Positions 45,482 to 54,936 are shown, counted from the first letter of the stretch. The stretch is 63,844 bases of DNA from Clostridium sp. E02 (GCF_003833015.1 NZ_RJLQ01000025.1:1-63844), one strand, 5' to 3'. The notes: generated from the letters alone by a model not told the origin. Made by a program: numbers and translations.

Positions 45482-47503
45482 ATGAGAAGGTTAAATAAAG
45501 TCCTATTAATTATTTTGTGTTTTATATTTACCACGAATACATTGCCAGCACATGCAGAAGAAATAGCCAGTGAAAAAAATGGTTTGGATGTGATATTCGT
45601 TATGGATTACAGCGGATCAATGGTATCCAATGATCCCACTCATACGGCAACTGGGATGGTAAAAGCTTTTATTGATACCGTCCACAGTGCGGATATTCGC
45701 ATTGGTTTTGTTGCATATAATGATAAGATTGTAACTTCAGCAGCGCCGCTCTCAATTAACAGCCAGGAGGAAAGAGAGTTTCTTAAAACTCAAATGGACT
45801 CAGCGCAATATTCTGGTAATACAGACATTGGTCTTGGTTTAGAGTATGCCTTTGGTTTGTCAAATCAAGATTCCAATCGAAAGCGAATGGTCGTATTAAT
45901 CTCTGATGGGGAATCTGATTTAAAAGGATCAAAGACAGGAAGAACAATTGAAAACTCAAATATGGATTTAAATAATACCGTAGATGCTTGTACCTCTCAA
46001 GGAATACCGATTTATACAGTGGCTTTTGGAAAATATGATGGAAATAAGAGGGTTTTAGAAGATATTGCTAGTAAAACAAATGCTCAAAGTTATACGGTTA
46101 CAAAACCAGAAGCATTAATTGAAGTACTCTATGGAATTTTTAATTCCAATATGGCTTATCGCATTCAAGAAATTACGAACAGTATTTATGCACAGGGGAA
46201 CCAAAGTATTCGCATGAAATTAGACGATTCCTATCTAGATGAAATGGATGTTTTAATGATATCTCCACAGCAAATAGGAGAAACGACAGTTCATTACGGG
46301 GATCAGCAGATAAAACCCACGAATCTAGTGCATTACTCAGTAGCTAAGATTTCTGAAGTGAATAAAAATATAAAAGAATTGACAGTCCAAACAGGTACCG
46401 TCAAAAATCAGGAATTAAAAGTTTATTTGATTAGTTATCGAGATTTAATTCCGGTTATGGAAATTGATTCCCAGGTGGGAAGAAATAAACCATTGCCTTT
46501 TAGGATTTATTTTAAAGATAAAAATGGGGTGATGATTGCTGATGATTCTTTCTATCAAAAGTTTACTCCCAAATTGGAATTATATTCGGATGGTCAATCA
46601 GATAAAAAGAGAACGGAACTTGAGACCTCTGTGAATAATGGCATTATTACTGGAGAATTAATATTAAAACAGTCAGGAATTTATTATTTAGACAGTCGAT
46701 TAGATGATGTAATGGAGTCCTGTATTTTTGATAGTATTCGCATACAAGTCGTCAATACACCACCGGCAGGAGCCCTGCCAGATGATATAAAGTTTAATTC
46801 TTTTAGTAAAGAGAAAGAGTTTGTTTTAAACAACTATTTTGCGGACGCTGACGGGGATCATTTATCGTTTTCAATCGAAGGTGGATCGGAAGACATTGCT
46901 AAAGTAAATTTAGACCAGGGTGTACTTAAAATTAAGCCAATAAAGTCGGGGGTGCAAAACCTGGTGTTGAAAATCTCGGATGGAGAAAGTGCAATATCTT
47001 ATACTTATTCAATAAAAGTAGTACCTATATGGATTGCTTATTGGTGGGTATTTTGCTTGATATTATTAACTGTTTGTGCGATTTTGTGGAAAGTTTTTCA
47101 TAAAGCCAAACCAGAATTAGAAGTACTTACCGAGAAAAAAGCCCAGAACCGATTTCAGGGAAAAATGGATGCTTATTTTATAGGGGTTCCAGATGAGACA
47201 GAAGAGATACCGCCACTTACCTTTCCTATGTATAAAATAAAAGATAACAGAGTAAGTGTGGGAGATTTGATGAAGGAATATCCAGATGCATCGGCTACAT
47301 TAGGATTGGATAATATTTTTCTGATTGCAGACGAAGATAGGAAAATGATTCTATACCATTCGTCTAATTCGTTAATTATGATTGGGAATTCAATTGTTTG
47401 TAAAAAGATTCAGTATAGCGTAAGTTTCGGTGACATAATATCCATTACATCACCGGATAAATCGTATGATGTGGAAGTTCATTACATATCAATGATTCAA
47501 TAA
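45482..47503 (+). CDS. Extracellular VWA-domain sensor with cytoplasmic FHA-like tail
   Basis: A 673-residue single-span membrane protein. A signal peptide is followed by a von Willebrand A domain (residues 35-220) with a full MIDAS: DYSGS, the Thr in TDIG, and SDGE. Residues 430-510 look like a cadherin-type Ig domain (NYFADADGDHLSFSIEGG). A span at 515-538 leads to a cytoplasmic tail of about 130 residues with FHA-like beta strands. This places a ligand-binding head outside and a signalling domain inside. It starts the cluster that contains sheath-, tube- and spike-like proteins, so it may sense contact or anchor the apparatus. That role is inferred. Confidence 0.75.
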   Translation: MRRLNKVLLIILCFIFTTNTLPAHAEEIASEKNGLDVIFVMDYSGSMVSNDPTHTATGMVKAFIDTVHSADIRIGFVAYNDKIVTSAAPLSINSQEEREFLKTQMDSAQYSGNTDIGLGLEYAFGLSNQDSNRKRMVVLISDGESDLKGSKTGRTIENSNMDLNNTVDACTSQGIPIYTVAFGKYDGNKRVLEDIASKTNAQSYTVTKPEALIEVLYGIFNSNMAYRIQEITNSIYAQGNQSIRMKLDDSYLDEMDVLMISPQQIGETTVHYGDQQIKPTNLVHYSVAKISEVNKNIKELTVQTGTVKNQELKVYLISYRDLIPVMEIDSQVGRNKPLPFRIYFKDKNGVMIADDSFYQKFTPKLELYSDGQSDKKRTELETSVNNGIITGELILKQSGIYYLDSRLDDVMESCIFDSIRIQVVNTPPAGALPDDIKFNSFSKEKEFVLNNYFADADGDHLSFSIEGGSEDIAKVNLDQGVLKIKPIKSGVQNLVLKISDGESAISYTYSIKVVPIWIAYWWVFCLILLTVCAILWKVFHKAKPELEVLTEKKAQNRFQGKMDAYFIGVPDETEEIPPLTFPMYKIKDNRVSVGDLMKEYPDASATLGLDNIFLIADEDRKMILYHSSNSLIMIGNSIVCKKIQYSVSFGDIISITSPDKSYDVEVHYISMIQ

Positions 47504-47586
47504 AAGTTAAATTTAACCATGTGCATTTATGTTTTTTCACTTTTGGAAAAACAAATGAATAAAAGTAAGAAAGAGGTATGGTGTCT

Positions 47587-49755
47587 ATGGAAACGATCAC
47601 ACAAACAAACCGAACGATTCTATTTTCGGAGATCAACCCTGAAAAGCTAAATCTACTTACCCTAATAGGGGATGTTAGAGGTAAGACAAGCTTAGATGAT
47701 GATAAGATTAAAGAAATTAATGAATTGCTTCTGGTAGAAAGCTTTGAAGATTTTTTAGAGAAATTTGCACCTGTTGTATATTCGTGGTGTGATGCAAAAA
47801 CAGGAAGTATAGAGTACAGTCTGGTTAATCCGGAAAATATTCCTGACCAATGTATTACGAAAATACCCTTAAATGAAATGAATGATTTGCTTAACATGCT
47901 CATTACTTTACAGGGCGCTAAAGGGGCATTAGGCGTAGCGAATGTAGATTTTAAGTTTAGTAATGTGTTGGATATGATATCACCTAAGAAAATTATGGAA
48001 GATATTCGTCAAGTGAGAAGAGAAATTCAATATACATATGGAAAATATATGGAACTTGATGATGAAGATCCAAAGCGTCTGGATACGGGAGATAAATTAA
48101 ATTATCAATTTGAACAAGCTAGCCTTAATTACAATAATGTTTTAGCAATGCTGCCACTTGCAATTGAAGATATCAAAACAAGACTTTTATTGGGAAGCGG
48201 CGAGAAAACACAAGGAAGTCAGGAATTTAAGGCTGGCCTTTTGAGTATGGGCGATGATGGGGAATTAAAAATTTTGGAGATGAAGCAAGAAGAAGGAACA
48301 CAGCTTGCGGTTGTAGATGATCATATTAACACCAGCTTAATTCAGACATTCCGAGATGATTATGATGCCTTAAATGGTGACCCTTCTGATTATGTAAGAG
48401 AACTTGTCGTAAGAACGTTCTGTCCACTTACATCAACGGTGGAAAGCAGCGTAGACCGTGAAGTAGAAGTGCGAAATTATAACACATACCTAGAATTTTA
48501 TAAAAAAAGCAAAGATGATTTTGTGAAAGCGGTTAAACCATTAATTGAGAAAATTTTAGGTGTAAAATCCTACTTTGATCAATATCAGGTAAAGGAAAAA
48601 GGCATGCAGCCAAAACTCCTTATTACAAATACACCCCTTGAATTAATGGTGAAATCTAGTAATCTTCCCAGATTATTGACCTATTTAAATACAACAAACG
48701 ACAAGAATGAATTTGAAAATACGATTTGGTTCGGGATTGTACCAGATGTGGAACTGAATCAGACCGGTGGTGGTAAGCTTCAAAGAATGCGGTTTGCGGG
48801 GAATCAAAAGGTGAAAAAACCTGGGACAAACTCCATGGAAAGTCTTGCTACCTTAATGAATGCAATTAATCCTTATAAAATCACCACATTCTTTAGCTTC
48901 TCAACTGGAGAAGAGAGCACCTTTAGTTATGTTGCTACCGAGGGAATTGGAATTTTCAAGGATAAATGTTCTCCGCTGATGAAAAAGGAGTATAGCGAAT
49001 TTGTTGTACCTTGTATTCCTAACGTTACGATTATACCAAAAGATAAATCAGGATTGATTCTAGACAAACGAATGGTAATTAATGAGGAAGGAGCAGTTGC
49101 TCTTTCCGAAGAAAAAGAAGATACCATGAAGATGTGGATCGAGGGAGTTTATATTGGGGCTGCTTATGGAGCCGCTGGTATTTCATCTGCATGGCAATGT
49201 CCAGAATATCTAAAACAGAGATTTAAAAATACAACAATGGAGTACCCAGGTGTCCGCTATGATATAGAAGCAGGGGATAATGCTTTGCTGGTTACCACAA
49301 GTATGACAAAAGAAATTTCCGGTTTTACGAATACAATTAAAAATTCAATCAATAATACAGGTTTTGGTTTTGTATTCACGTCCGATAATGCACAGCATAA
49401 AGGGCTTGAAATAAAAAATATAATGGTATACAAGGCAAGAAACTTGCTTAGCAATGGAATGGAATTTGAACCCATTTATAAAACGCTTGTAGTTACTTAT
49501 ATCGAAAGAATGCTGCGTTTCTATAGCGGCGACTTTAAACAAGATAAAATCCTTAACTTTTTCAGCAATAATCCCAATAGTCAAAAGAGCAAATGGGATG
49601 CCAATCGTCAGTATGTGAATTCTCTTCTTCAAGACGGAGATGAGTTGGATTTTAGTATTGATGAAAAGAATGGGATATGTAACGTTCAGCTTACTTTTAG
49701 TAACACGACTAGAAATCTCAAAGTTGAGCTAACGAGAAAAGGGCAGACAGCGTAA
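47587..49755 (+). CDS. Putative contractile-sheath-like protein (divergent TssB/TssC type)
   Basis: A 722-residue soluble protein without signal peptide. The stretch VESFEDFLEKFAPVV, then NIPDQCITKIPLNEMNDLLNMLITLQGAKGALG, resembles the TssB pattern in which a Phe-Asp-rich motif precedes a helix of paired Leu and a Lys-Gly-Leu-Gly end. The second half (IEGVYIGAAYGAAGISSAW, then a C-terminal strand NVQLTFSNTTRNLKVELTR) could be the TssC part, so one chain may hold both. The match is by eye only. ATG 47587 is used because AGAGG lies about 10 nt upstream; ATG 47578 is too close. Its position before two tube-like genes supports the assignment. Confidence 0.5.
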   Translation: METITQTNRTILFSEINPEKLNLLTLIGDVRGKTSLDDDKIKEINELLLVESFEDFLEKFAPVVYSWCDAKTGSIEYSLVNPENIPDQCITKIPLNEMNDLLNMLITLQGAKGALGVANVDFKFSNVLDMISPKKIMEDIRQVRREIQYTYGKYMELDDEDPKRLDTGDKLNYQFEQASLNYNNVLAMLPLAIEDIKTRLLLGSGEKTQGSQEFKAGLLSMGDDGELKILEMKQEEGTQLAVVDDHINTSLIQTFRDDYDALNGDPSDYVRELVVRTFCPLTSTVESSVDREVEVRNYNTYLEFYKKSKDDFVKAVKPLIEKILGVKSYFDQYQVKEKGMQPKLLITNTPLELMVKSSNLPRLLTYLNTTNDKNEFENTIWFGIVPDVELNQTGGGKLQRMRFAGNQKVKKPGTNSMESLATLMNAINPYKITTFFSFSTGEESTFSYVATEGIGIFKDKCSPLMKKEYSEFVVPCIPNVTIIPKDKSGLILDKRMVINEEGAVALSEEKEDTMKMWIEGVYIGAAYGAAGISSAWQCPEYLKQRFKNTTMEYPGVRYDIEAGDNALLVTTSMTKEISGFTNTIKNSINNTGFGFVFTSDNAQHKGLEIKNIMVYKARNLLSNGMEFEPIYKTLVVTYIERMLRFYSGDFKQDKILNFFSNNPNSQKSKWDANRQYVNSLLQDGDELDFSIDEKNGICNVQLTFSNTTRNLKVELTRKGQTA

Positions 49756-49839
49756 AGTTTTTTTAAACATGGTAACGAAAAGTCTATATTAAAAGGCTTA
49801 TAAATTACAAAATTATTCATTAAGAATGGAGGAAGAAAT

Positions 49840-50268
49840 ATGGGACTAAGAATGAAAATCACAGGAAGTGAATCTGTGGAACTTCGTGAAACCAGTATTG
49901 TCAAAGTAGTGTTTGGAACAGATATACCACATGATTCCAATGCAAGATCAACCGATCTTGGGTCAACGGTTTTGATTGAAGGCAAAATTTTAGCAGCAGT
50001 AGGTGGTGAAACTGCAGATGACACCAGTAAATTAGCAAGATGGTCTCTGGTACCAGCAGAGAATTCAGACTGCTATCGTAAAGTAGAGATTGATGTAATC
50101 AATGCTTCACAGGTGGTAAGACAAATTAATATTCCCAATGCTTTTGTAGTGGATTATAGTGAAGATTTCACAGATGATACCGGTACAGGAATATTTAAGC
50201 TTCTTGTTAAACAGAAAAAAGATAAAATGATTAATTTGAAATTTGAAGGTGGATTCAGCGGAGAATAA
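49840..50268 (+). CDS. Hcp/TssD-like tube protein 1
   Basis: A 142-residue all-beta protein. The pattern IPHDSNARSTDLGSTVLIEGKI near the start and INIPNAFVVDYSEDF followed by KLLVKQKKDKMINLKFEGG at the end fit tube proteins of contractile tails, especially the TssD form in which an 'NAYVVDY' strand precedes a charged hairpin. It has no signal peptide. The AGGAGG site lies 6-8 nt before the ATG. Its neighbour at 50303 is a close relative (about half of the residues identical by eye). Some genome annotations call this family a membrane-associated protease, but no protease motif is present. Confidence 0.55.
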   Translation: MGLRMKITGSESVELRETSIVKVVFGTDIPHDSNARSTDLGSTVLIEGKILAAVGGETADDTSKLARWSLVPAENSDCYRKVEIDVINASQVVRQINIPNAFVVDYSEDFTDDTGTGIFKLLVKQKKDKMINLKFEGGFSGE

Positions 50269-50302
50269 TGAAATCAATTATGTAGAAAGGATGGAATAAA
50301 TT

Positions 50303-50728
50303 ATGGGATTTATAATAAAAGTAGAAGGACCATCTACCATAGATTTAGGAACAATCAGTGTAACAGGAGTTAAATTCAGAACAGATATTCCTCATGATTC
50401 CAATGCGCGTTCGACTGATATGGGAAGCACAGTAGAAATTTCAGGTAAGATCCTAACAGCAGTGGATGGGGATCCTTTTGACGCGACAAGGCAGTTGGGA
50501 CTTTGGTCACTGGTACCAGCAGAAAAAGCAGATTGTTATAGAAAAGTTACAATAGAAGTTATTGCTGCGTCTCAAGTGATACGTAAATATACATATCCAA
50601 ATGCATTCGTAGTAGACTACAAAGAAAATTATGGAGATTTAGAAGGTGTCGGTACGTTTCGGCTGATCATCAAACAGAAAAAAGACAAAATGTCGCAGAT
50701 CGCTGTGGAAGGCGGATACAGCGTATAA
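50303..50728 (+). CDS. Hcp/TssD-like tube protein 2
   Basis: A 141-residue paralogue of the preceding gene, 34 bp downstream. Shared blocks include FRTDIPHDSNARSTDMGS, LVPAEKADCYRKV, YPNAFVVDYKE and IIKQKKDKM. Two tubes could form a mixed ring or be used at different positions, such as shaft and tip adaptor. A hairpin terminator follows at once, so more copies of these two genes than of downstream genes may be made. Confidence 0.55.
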   Translation: MGFIIKVEGPSTIDLGTISVTGVKFRTDIPHDSNARSTDMGSTVEISGKILTAVDGDPFDATRQLGLWSLVPAEKADCYRKVTIEVIAASQVIRKYTYPNAFVVDYKENYGDLEGVGTFRLIIKQKKDKMSQIAVEGGYSV

Positions 50729-50735
50729 ACATGTA

Positions 50736-50765
50736 GGGGCTGCCATAACGGCAGCCCTTATTTGA
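50736..50765 (+). terminator. Intra-operon terminator after the tube genes
   Basis: GGGCTGCC (50737-50744) pairs with GGCAGCCC (50750-50757) around the loop ATAAC, followed by TTATTT. The T tract is weak, which would allow partial read-through into the regulatory genes. Confidence 0.75.
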
Positions 50766-50813
50766 TAACAAAATGATAGATAGAACCATAAACTTATTGC
50801 AAAGGATAGAATA

Positions 50814-51239
50814 ATGGTAGATTACTATAAGATCCTTGGATTAACCCATGAAGCATCGGAGAAAGAAATTAAGGCAGCTTATCGAACGCTGGCCAAAAAG
50901 TATCATCCGGATGTAGTGAAAAATGATTTGGAAAAAAATAAAAGAATGTACGAAATACAAGAAGCTTATGGGGTTCTTGGAGACGAGATAAAAAGAAAAA
51001 AGTACGATTCTGTCATAAATGCAGAATGGGAAAGCAAAGATGGTAGAAACAAAAGAGAATCTACAAATTCTGGAAAAGTTAACTCTGGCAATAAAACAGT
51101 AGATATGAGCCAATTCGAACAATTTTTTGGATTTCAACCGGGGAAAGGGATGGACACGTACCAGGGAAAAAGACCTAAGAATGAAGGGCCTATCAACTAT
51201 GATGATCTTTTCGCCTCCTTTTTTGGCATGAAAAAATAA
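50814..51239 (+). CDS. Short J-domain (DnaJ-like) co-chaperone
   Basis: A 141-residue protein with an N-terminal J domain (YKILGLTHEASEKEIKAAYRTLAKKYHPD) including the essential HPD tripeptide. It lacks the Gly-rich and zinc parts of DnaJ. The C-terminal half has a motif FEQFFGF and ends DLFASFFGMKK, possibly a partner-binding tail. J domains stimulate Hsp70 ATPases; the cluster encodes an Hsp70/actin-fold protein at 54937, so the two may form a dedicated pair. Confidence 0.85.
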   Translation: MVDYYKILGLTHEASEKEIKAAYRTLAKKYHPDVVKNDLEKNKRMYEIQEAYGVLGDEIKRKKYDSVINAEWESKDGRNKRESTNSGKVNSGNKTVDMSQFEQFFGFQPGKGMDTYQGKRPKNEGPINYDDLFASFFGMKK

Positions 51240-51258
51240 CAAAGGAGCCAAAATACAT

Positions 51259-51813
51259 ATGAATTCGAATAAAAAAATTAAAATAGTACTTGATCTAGTC
51301 GTTATAATTGCCACAATAAGTTTATGTGTGGGATTAAACTACATGAAATACAATATAAAATGGCTATGGATTTTGAGTGGAGTCGTTGGATTTTTTGCAG
51401 TTTTGGATTTGTTTTATCAATTAATCCATTCTGAAAACAACAGCATAAAAGAGGCAAATAATTATATAAATTCAGGCAAGCCGAGTCAATTGATTTTATT
51501 AAATGAACAGGAAAAACCAATAAAGTCCTGGGATTTAGCTGGAAAAACTGCACTCATTATAGGAAAAAATTCGGAAGAAGAAGTAATTGATGTAGATTTA
51601 GATGAGTGTGAATATAGTACTTTTATTGATCCCCAACACGCGGCTCTAAATTTTTGTCTGGATGTATGGTACTTAGAAGATTTGGGGTCTCAAAATGGTG
51701 TTAAGATTAAAAAAGTAGAAGATGGTGCGTGTTACATTGTATCAAACCGCCCTTGCAGACTATCCGTGGGTGATATTATATACATTGCAAATACCCACCT
51801 TTTATTTACTTAA
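51259..51813 (+). CDS. Membrane-tethered FHA-domain protein
   Basis: A 184-residue protein with two hydrophobic segments (residues 9-26 and 32-53) followed by a cytoplasmic FHA domain (residues 85-180). FHA features are IIGKNSEEE, a Pro-Gln-His (PQHAAL) where Ser-x-His is usual, and LGSQNGVKI. FHA domains bind phosphothreonine. In type VI systems an FHA protein is part of the phospho-switch, so a parallel role is plausible. It starts after AAGGAGCC. Confidence 0.75.
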   Translation: MNSNKKIKIVLDLVVIIATISLCVGLNYMKYNIKWLWILSGVVGFFAVLDLFYQLIHSENNSIKEANNYINSGKPSQLILLNEQEKPIKSWDLAGKTALIIGKNSEEEVIDVDLDECEYSTFIDPQHAALNFCLDVWYLEDLGSQNGVKIKKVEDGACYIVSNRPCRLSVGDIIYIANTHLLFT

Positions 51814-51837
51814 ATAGAAAGATTGGAGATTTAAAAC

Positions 51838-52335
51838 ATGAGCCTAGTAAGATGTCCCAATGGACATGTCTATAATGCAAGACGTTATGGCAACACATGT
51901 CCTTACTGTCAGATGAAATTAAAAGAAGAAGCAGGGGAAAACAAACCGCTTGGATTCGAGCCTGCCATGGAGTTATTACAAGAAGAGATCAATCCTGTTT
52001 GCGGGTGGATTGTATGTATATCTGGAGCTAGAGTAGGCATGGATTATAAAATACATAGTGGTAAGAATTTTGTAGGGCGTGGAGATGAAATGGATATACA
52101 GATATTAGGAGATAATGATATCAATCGAAAAAATCACACCATAATTGTATATGATCAAAAAAAGAGAAATATGGTTATTTTACCAGGAGACGCTGCTGGA
52201 CTCGCTTATTTGAATGAAGAGGCAATTTATGTGCCTACAGAATTAAAACCGTATGATGTTATTGAATTAGGAAAAAGCAGATTTTTATTTATACCACTCT
52301 GTGGAGAGAATTTTGAATGGAATGATCAGAAATGA
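51838..52335 (+). CDS. Zinc-ribbon FHA-domain protein
   Basis: A 165-residue cytosolic protein. The N-terminus (MSLVRCPNGHVYNARRYGNTCPYC) has a Cys-His-Cys-Cys set typical of a zinc ribbon. Residues 55-155 form an FHA domain (FVGRGDEMDIQI, DINRKNHTIIV). The Asn-Arg-Lys-Asn-His motif keeps the FHA core His. It overlaps the next gene by 4 bp (ATGA). Companion of the preceding FHA gene, together a two-reader phospho-signalling set. Confidence 0.8.
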   Translation: MSLVRCPNGHVYNARRYGNTCPYCQMKLKEEAGENKPLGFEPAMELLQEEINPVCGWIVCISGARVGMDYKIHSGKNFVGRGDEMDIQILGDNDINRKNHTIIVYDQKKRNMVILPGDAAGLAYLNEEAIYVPTELKPYDVIELGKSRFLFIPLCGENFEWNDQK

Positions 52336-53192
52336 CAATGATAATTTTGATAAGTCTGGAAGTGATTATAATACTTTCAGTTATGATAAGGGCGATGATT
52401 TTTATTAATGAGAGCAGTCAGCAAAAAGGAAACAGCGAAGGATTAAGTAATATAGGGGTGGTCAGTCAGACCACAGGGAATCAAGAATTTCAAGCAGATG
52501 TTGCAGGCATTGAAGTAAGTACAGCAGGAATTCTGGCTGTACTTTCAGATGGAATTGGAAAAGCCAATACGGGTAAAATCTGTTCACAAATTGCGACTGA
52601 TACAATATTAGATTCTTTCCAACCATATAAAGTATTACATAATCCAGAGTATTTCTTTAAGATATCGTTTCATGAGGCTCATAAAAGAATCCAAAGAACA
52701 CTTGAGAACAGAAGAGGTGGAGCATGCCTGGCAGCAGCTTTTGTGAAAGATGGGATGTTACATTATGGTCTTGCGGGAGATATTAGAATTGCTATTTTGA
52801 GAAATGAAGAATTAATACCAATTAGCAAAGGACATACAATTGATGTCCTAGCTCTTAATGCATACGAAAATGGTGTTTTATCGAAAAATCAAACACTTTG
52901 GACCATGGAAGAAAAGAAGGTATGGAATTTTGTGGGGAAGGATGGATTTCATGAAATTGAAATAGCAGAAAAACCGGTTGCTTTAAAACCTGGCGATGTT
53001 GTCCTGCTTCTCACAAAAGGAGTATATGAGAGTTTATCCTGGGCAGATATTGAAGATATATTGTTAAAAGAACTCACTGTAAAAGAAAAAGCAGACAATA
53101 TTATCATGGAAGCAGAAAGAAAAAGTGGCATGGAAAAAGAGAACGGAAGTGTAGTACTTTTGATGCCGGAGGTGCAATATGAGAAGAATTAA
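52332..53192 (+). CDS. PP2C-like phosphatase, membrane-anchored
   Basis: A 286-residue protein with an N-terminal span (residues 3-25) and a PP2C-like domain. AVLSDGIGKANTGKICSQIA matches the metal-binding DGxG core, GACLAAAF and YGLAGDIRIAIL match the central strands, and VVLLLTKGVYESL the late core. The usual RxxNED start is replaced by NQEFQAD. Activity is therefore uncertain. It overlaps genes on both sides, showing tight coupling. Confidence 0.75.
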   Translation: MTMIILISLEVIIILSVMIRAMIFINESSQQKGNSEGLSNIGVVSQTTGNQEFQADVAGIEVSTAGILAVLSDGIGKANTGKICSQIATDTILDSFQPYKVLHNPEYFFKISFHEAHKRIQRTLENRRGGACLAAAFVKDGMLHYGLAGDIRIAILRNEELIPISKGHTIDVLALNAYENGVLSKNQTLWTMEEKKVWNFVGKDGFHEIEIAEKPVALKPGDVVLLLTKGVYESLSWADIEDILLKELTVKEKADNIIMEAERKSGMEKENGSVVLLMPEVQYEKN

Positions 53193-54918
53193 TTCGGATT
53201 TTCGAACTCAATATATGTCGGAGGAAGGACAAAAGCTTGCAAACAGGGATTATTTTGGTTATGTAGAAATGGATGATTTTGCCTGTTATGTACTAGCTGA
53301 CAGTCTTGACGGAGATGTTGAGAGCAACAGCGCAAAATTTGTGGTTGATAGTCTAATTCGAAGTTTTGTTGAAAATCCCACCATGCGGACAGGAAAATTA
53401 AAACATTATATGCATCTTGCGCATCGGGAATTGTTAAAACAGCGTGGGGGAATGCATTTAAAGGCTTCTGTTACCATTGTTGTCTCTGATTATAAAAAAA
53501 TCAAATATTGTTATGTTGGTAATAGTCGATTTTATTTTATTCGAAATTCCAGAATCTTGTTTCAGACGAAAGATCAGTCTTTGACAGAGACGCTGTTAAA
53601 AGAAGAGAAAATTACATTGGATCAGGCAGCCGCGCATGAAGAAAGAAATAACTTGTATTCTTTTCTGGGAGAACGTGGGGAGCCAGAAATTGTAGTTTCA
53701 AAAAAAATAAAACTTGAAAATGGGGATAGCTTTGCAATATTAACCAGAGGCGCCTGGGAAAACTTGGGAGAGAACGAATTTTTAGAAATATCCAATGAGG
53801 CAAAAGAACCAAGTGAAATATTGGAGAAAGCAGAAGATATCATATTGGGAAAGCAGACTGCAGGCGAAATTGATAATTACAGCGTTGCAGTCACTTTTGT
53901 TGATAAAGTTTATCTCCCTCCAAAAAAGAAATTTAGTGTAAAAAAAATATTATTGATAGCATTGCCTGTCCTATTAATAGTAGCAGGATTGTCCCTAGCT
54001 CTTTTCTTGCGAAGTAGAAGCATTAAAAAGAAAGAAGAAAGTTTGACTAGTTATCTACAAAGTGGAAAAGAGTATTTAAAGTATGACAATTATCAAAAAG
54101 CTTCGGAAGAATACGCAAAAGCGAAAAAAATAGCAGAGTCTTTAAAGAAAAAAGAGATATACATAGATGCAGATGATTATCAAAAATTGGCGGATCAGAT
54201 TATATTATCGGATGAAGCCATATTTGCGAAAGAATATAAAAAAGCGCAAAACTTATATATAAAAGCCAGAAATCTGTCCATGCAAACAGGGAATGTGGGA
54301 AAGCAGTATATTGAAAATCAACTAAAGCAGACAAAAAATTATATAGATGTCTTTGACTTAATGGAAATGGGGCAGCAAAAAGAGGAGTATGGGGATATAG
54401 AGGGAGCAATAAAAGCGTATCAACAGGCGAGAGAATTAGCGGCCTCCCTATATTTTGATGATGGAAAAAAAGAAGCAATGGCAAAGCTTACAGCAATTGA
54501 AGAAAAGGTTGAAAAAAACAATCAGAAGACAGAGGCGGTAGCAGACGCTGCAAAAAAAGAGAGTCAGGAAGAGGAAGAGAAGTCAAAAAAAGAAGAAGAA
54601 GAAAAAAGAGAATTAGAGAATCAACAAAAATTAAATGATCAACAAAATGCGATGGACCTTGAAGTTCAAGCAAATAAGCTGTTATCAGAAGAGAAGTTTG
54701 AGAGTGCAATTACTTATTATCAAACAGCACAGGCAATTTATGTTAGATTAGAACTTTTGAGTTTGGCCGATAAAATAAACGATAAAATTGCGGCAGCTCG
54801 GGCAGGAATAAAAGCAAAAGAAGCGGATATTGATAAATTAAAAAATCAAGCAAAACCAAATGAAAGCGACATCCCAGACAAAGGTCCGGGGATAAATTCT
54901 AGCAGTACAGACAAATAG
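53179..54918 (+). CDS. Degenerate PP2C-like protein with membrane span and TPR/coiled-coil region
   Basis: A 579-residue protein. Residues 1-245 have PP2C order: NRDYFGYVEM, LADSLDGDVES, KASVTIVV, YVGNSRFYF, QTKDQSLTE and IDNYSVAV. Several metal ligands are altered (GDSR reads GNSR, the ADG motif reads ADS), so it is probably a pseudophosphatase. A span lies at residues 255-277. The remainder is helical with TPR-like units (YLKYDNYQKASEEYAKAKK, YGDIEGAIKAYQQAREL) and a KKEEEEKRE coiled coil. A membrane scaffold for the other components is inferred. Confidence 0.75.
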   Translation: MRRINSDFRTQYMSEEGQKLANRDYFGYVEMDDFACYVLADSLDGDVESNSAKFVVDSLIRSFVENPTMRTGKLKHYMHLAHRELLKQRGGMHLKASVTIVVSDYKKIKYCYVGNSRFYFIRNSRILFQTKDQSLTETLLKEEKITLDQAAAHEERNNLYSFLGERGEPEIVVSKKIKLENGDSFAILTRGAWENLGENEFLEISNEAKEPSEILEKAEDIILGKQTAGEIDNYSVAVTFVDKVYLPPKKKFSVKKILLIALPVLLIVAGLSLALFLRSRSIKKKEESLTSYLQSGKEYLKYDNYQKASEEYAKAKKIAESLKKKEIYIDADDYQKLADQIILSDEAIFAKEYKKAQNLYIKARNLSMQTGNVGKQYIENQLKQTKNYIDVFDLMEMGQQKEEYGDIEGAIKAYQQARELAASLYFDDGKKEAMAKLTAIEEKVEKNNQKTEAVADAAKKESQEEEEKSKKEEEEKRELENQQKLNDQQNAMDLEVQANKLLSEEKFESAITYYQTAQAIYVRLELLSLADKINDKIAAARAGIKAKEADIDKLKNQAKPNESDIPDKGPGINSSSTDK

Positions 54919-54936
54919 TAAAGTGAGGAATAATAA

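Noticed and set aside
49840-50728. 'Membrane-associated protease' label for the two 141-142-residue proteins
   Set aside because: No membrane span and no protease motif; the beta pattern fits a tube protein better.
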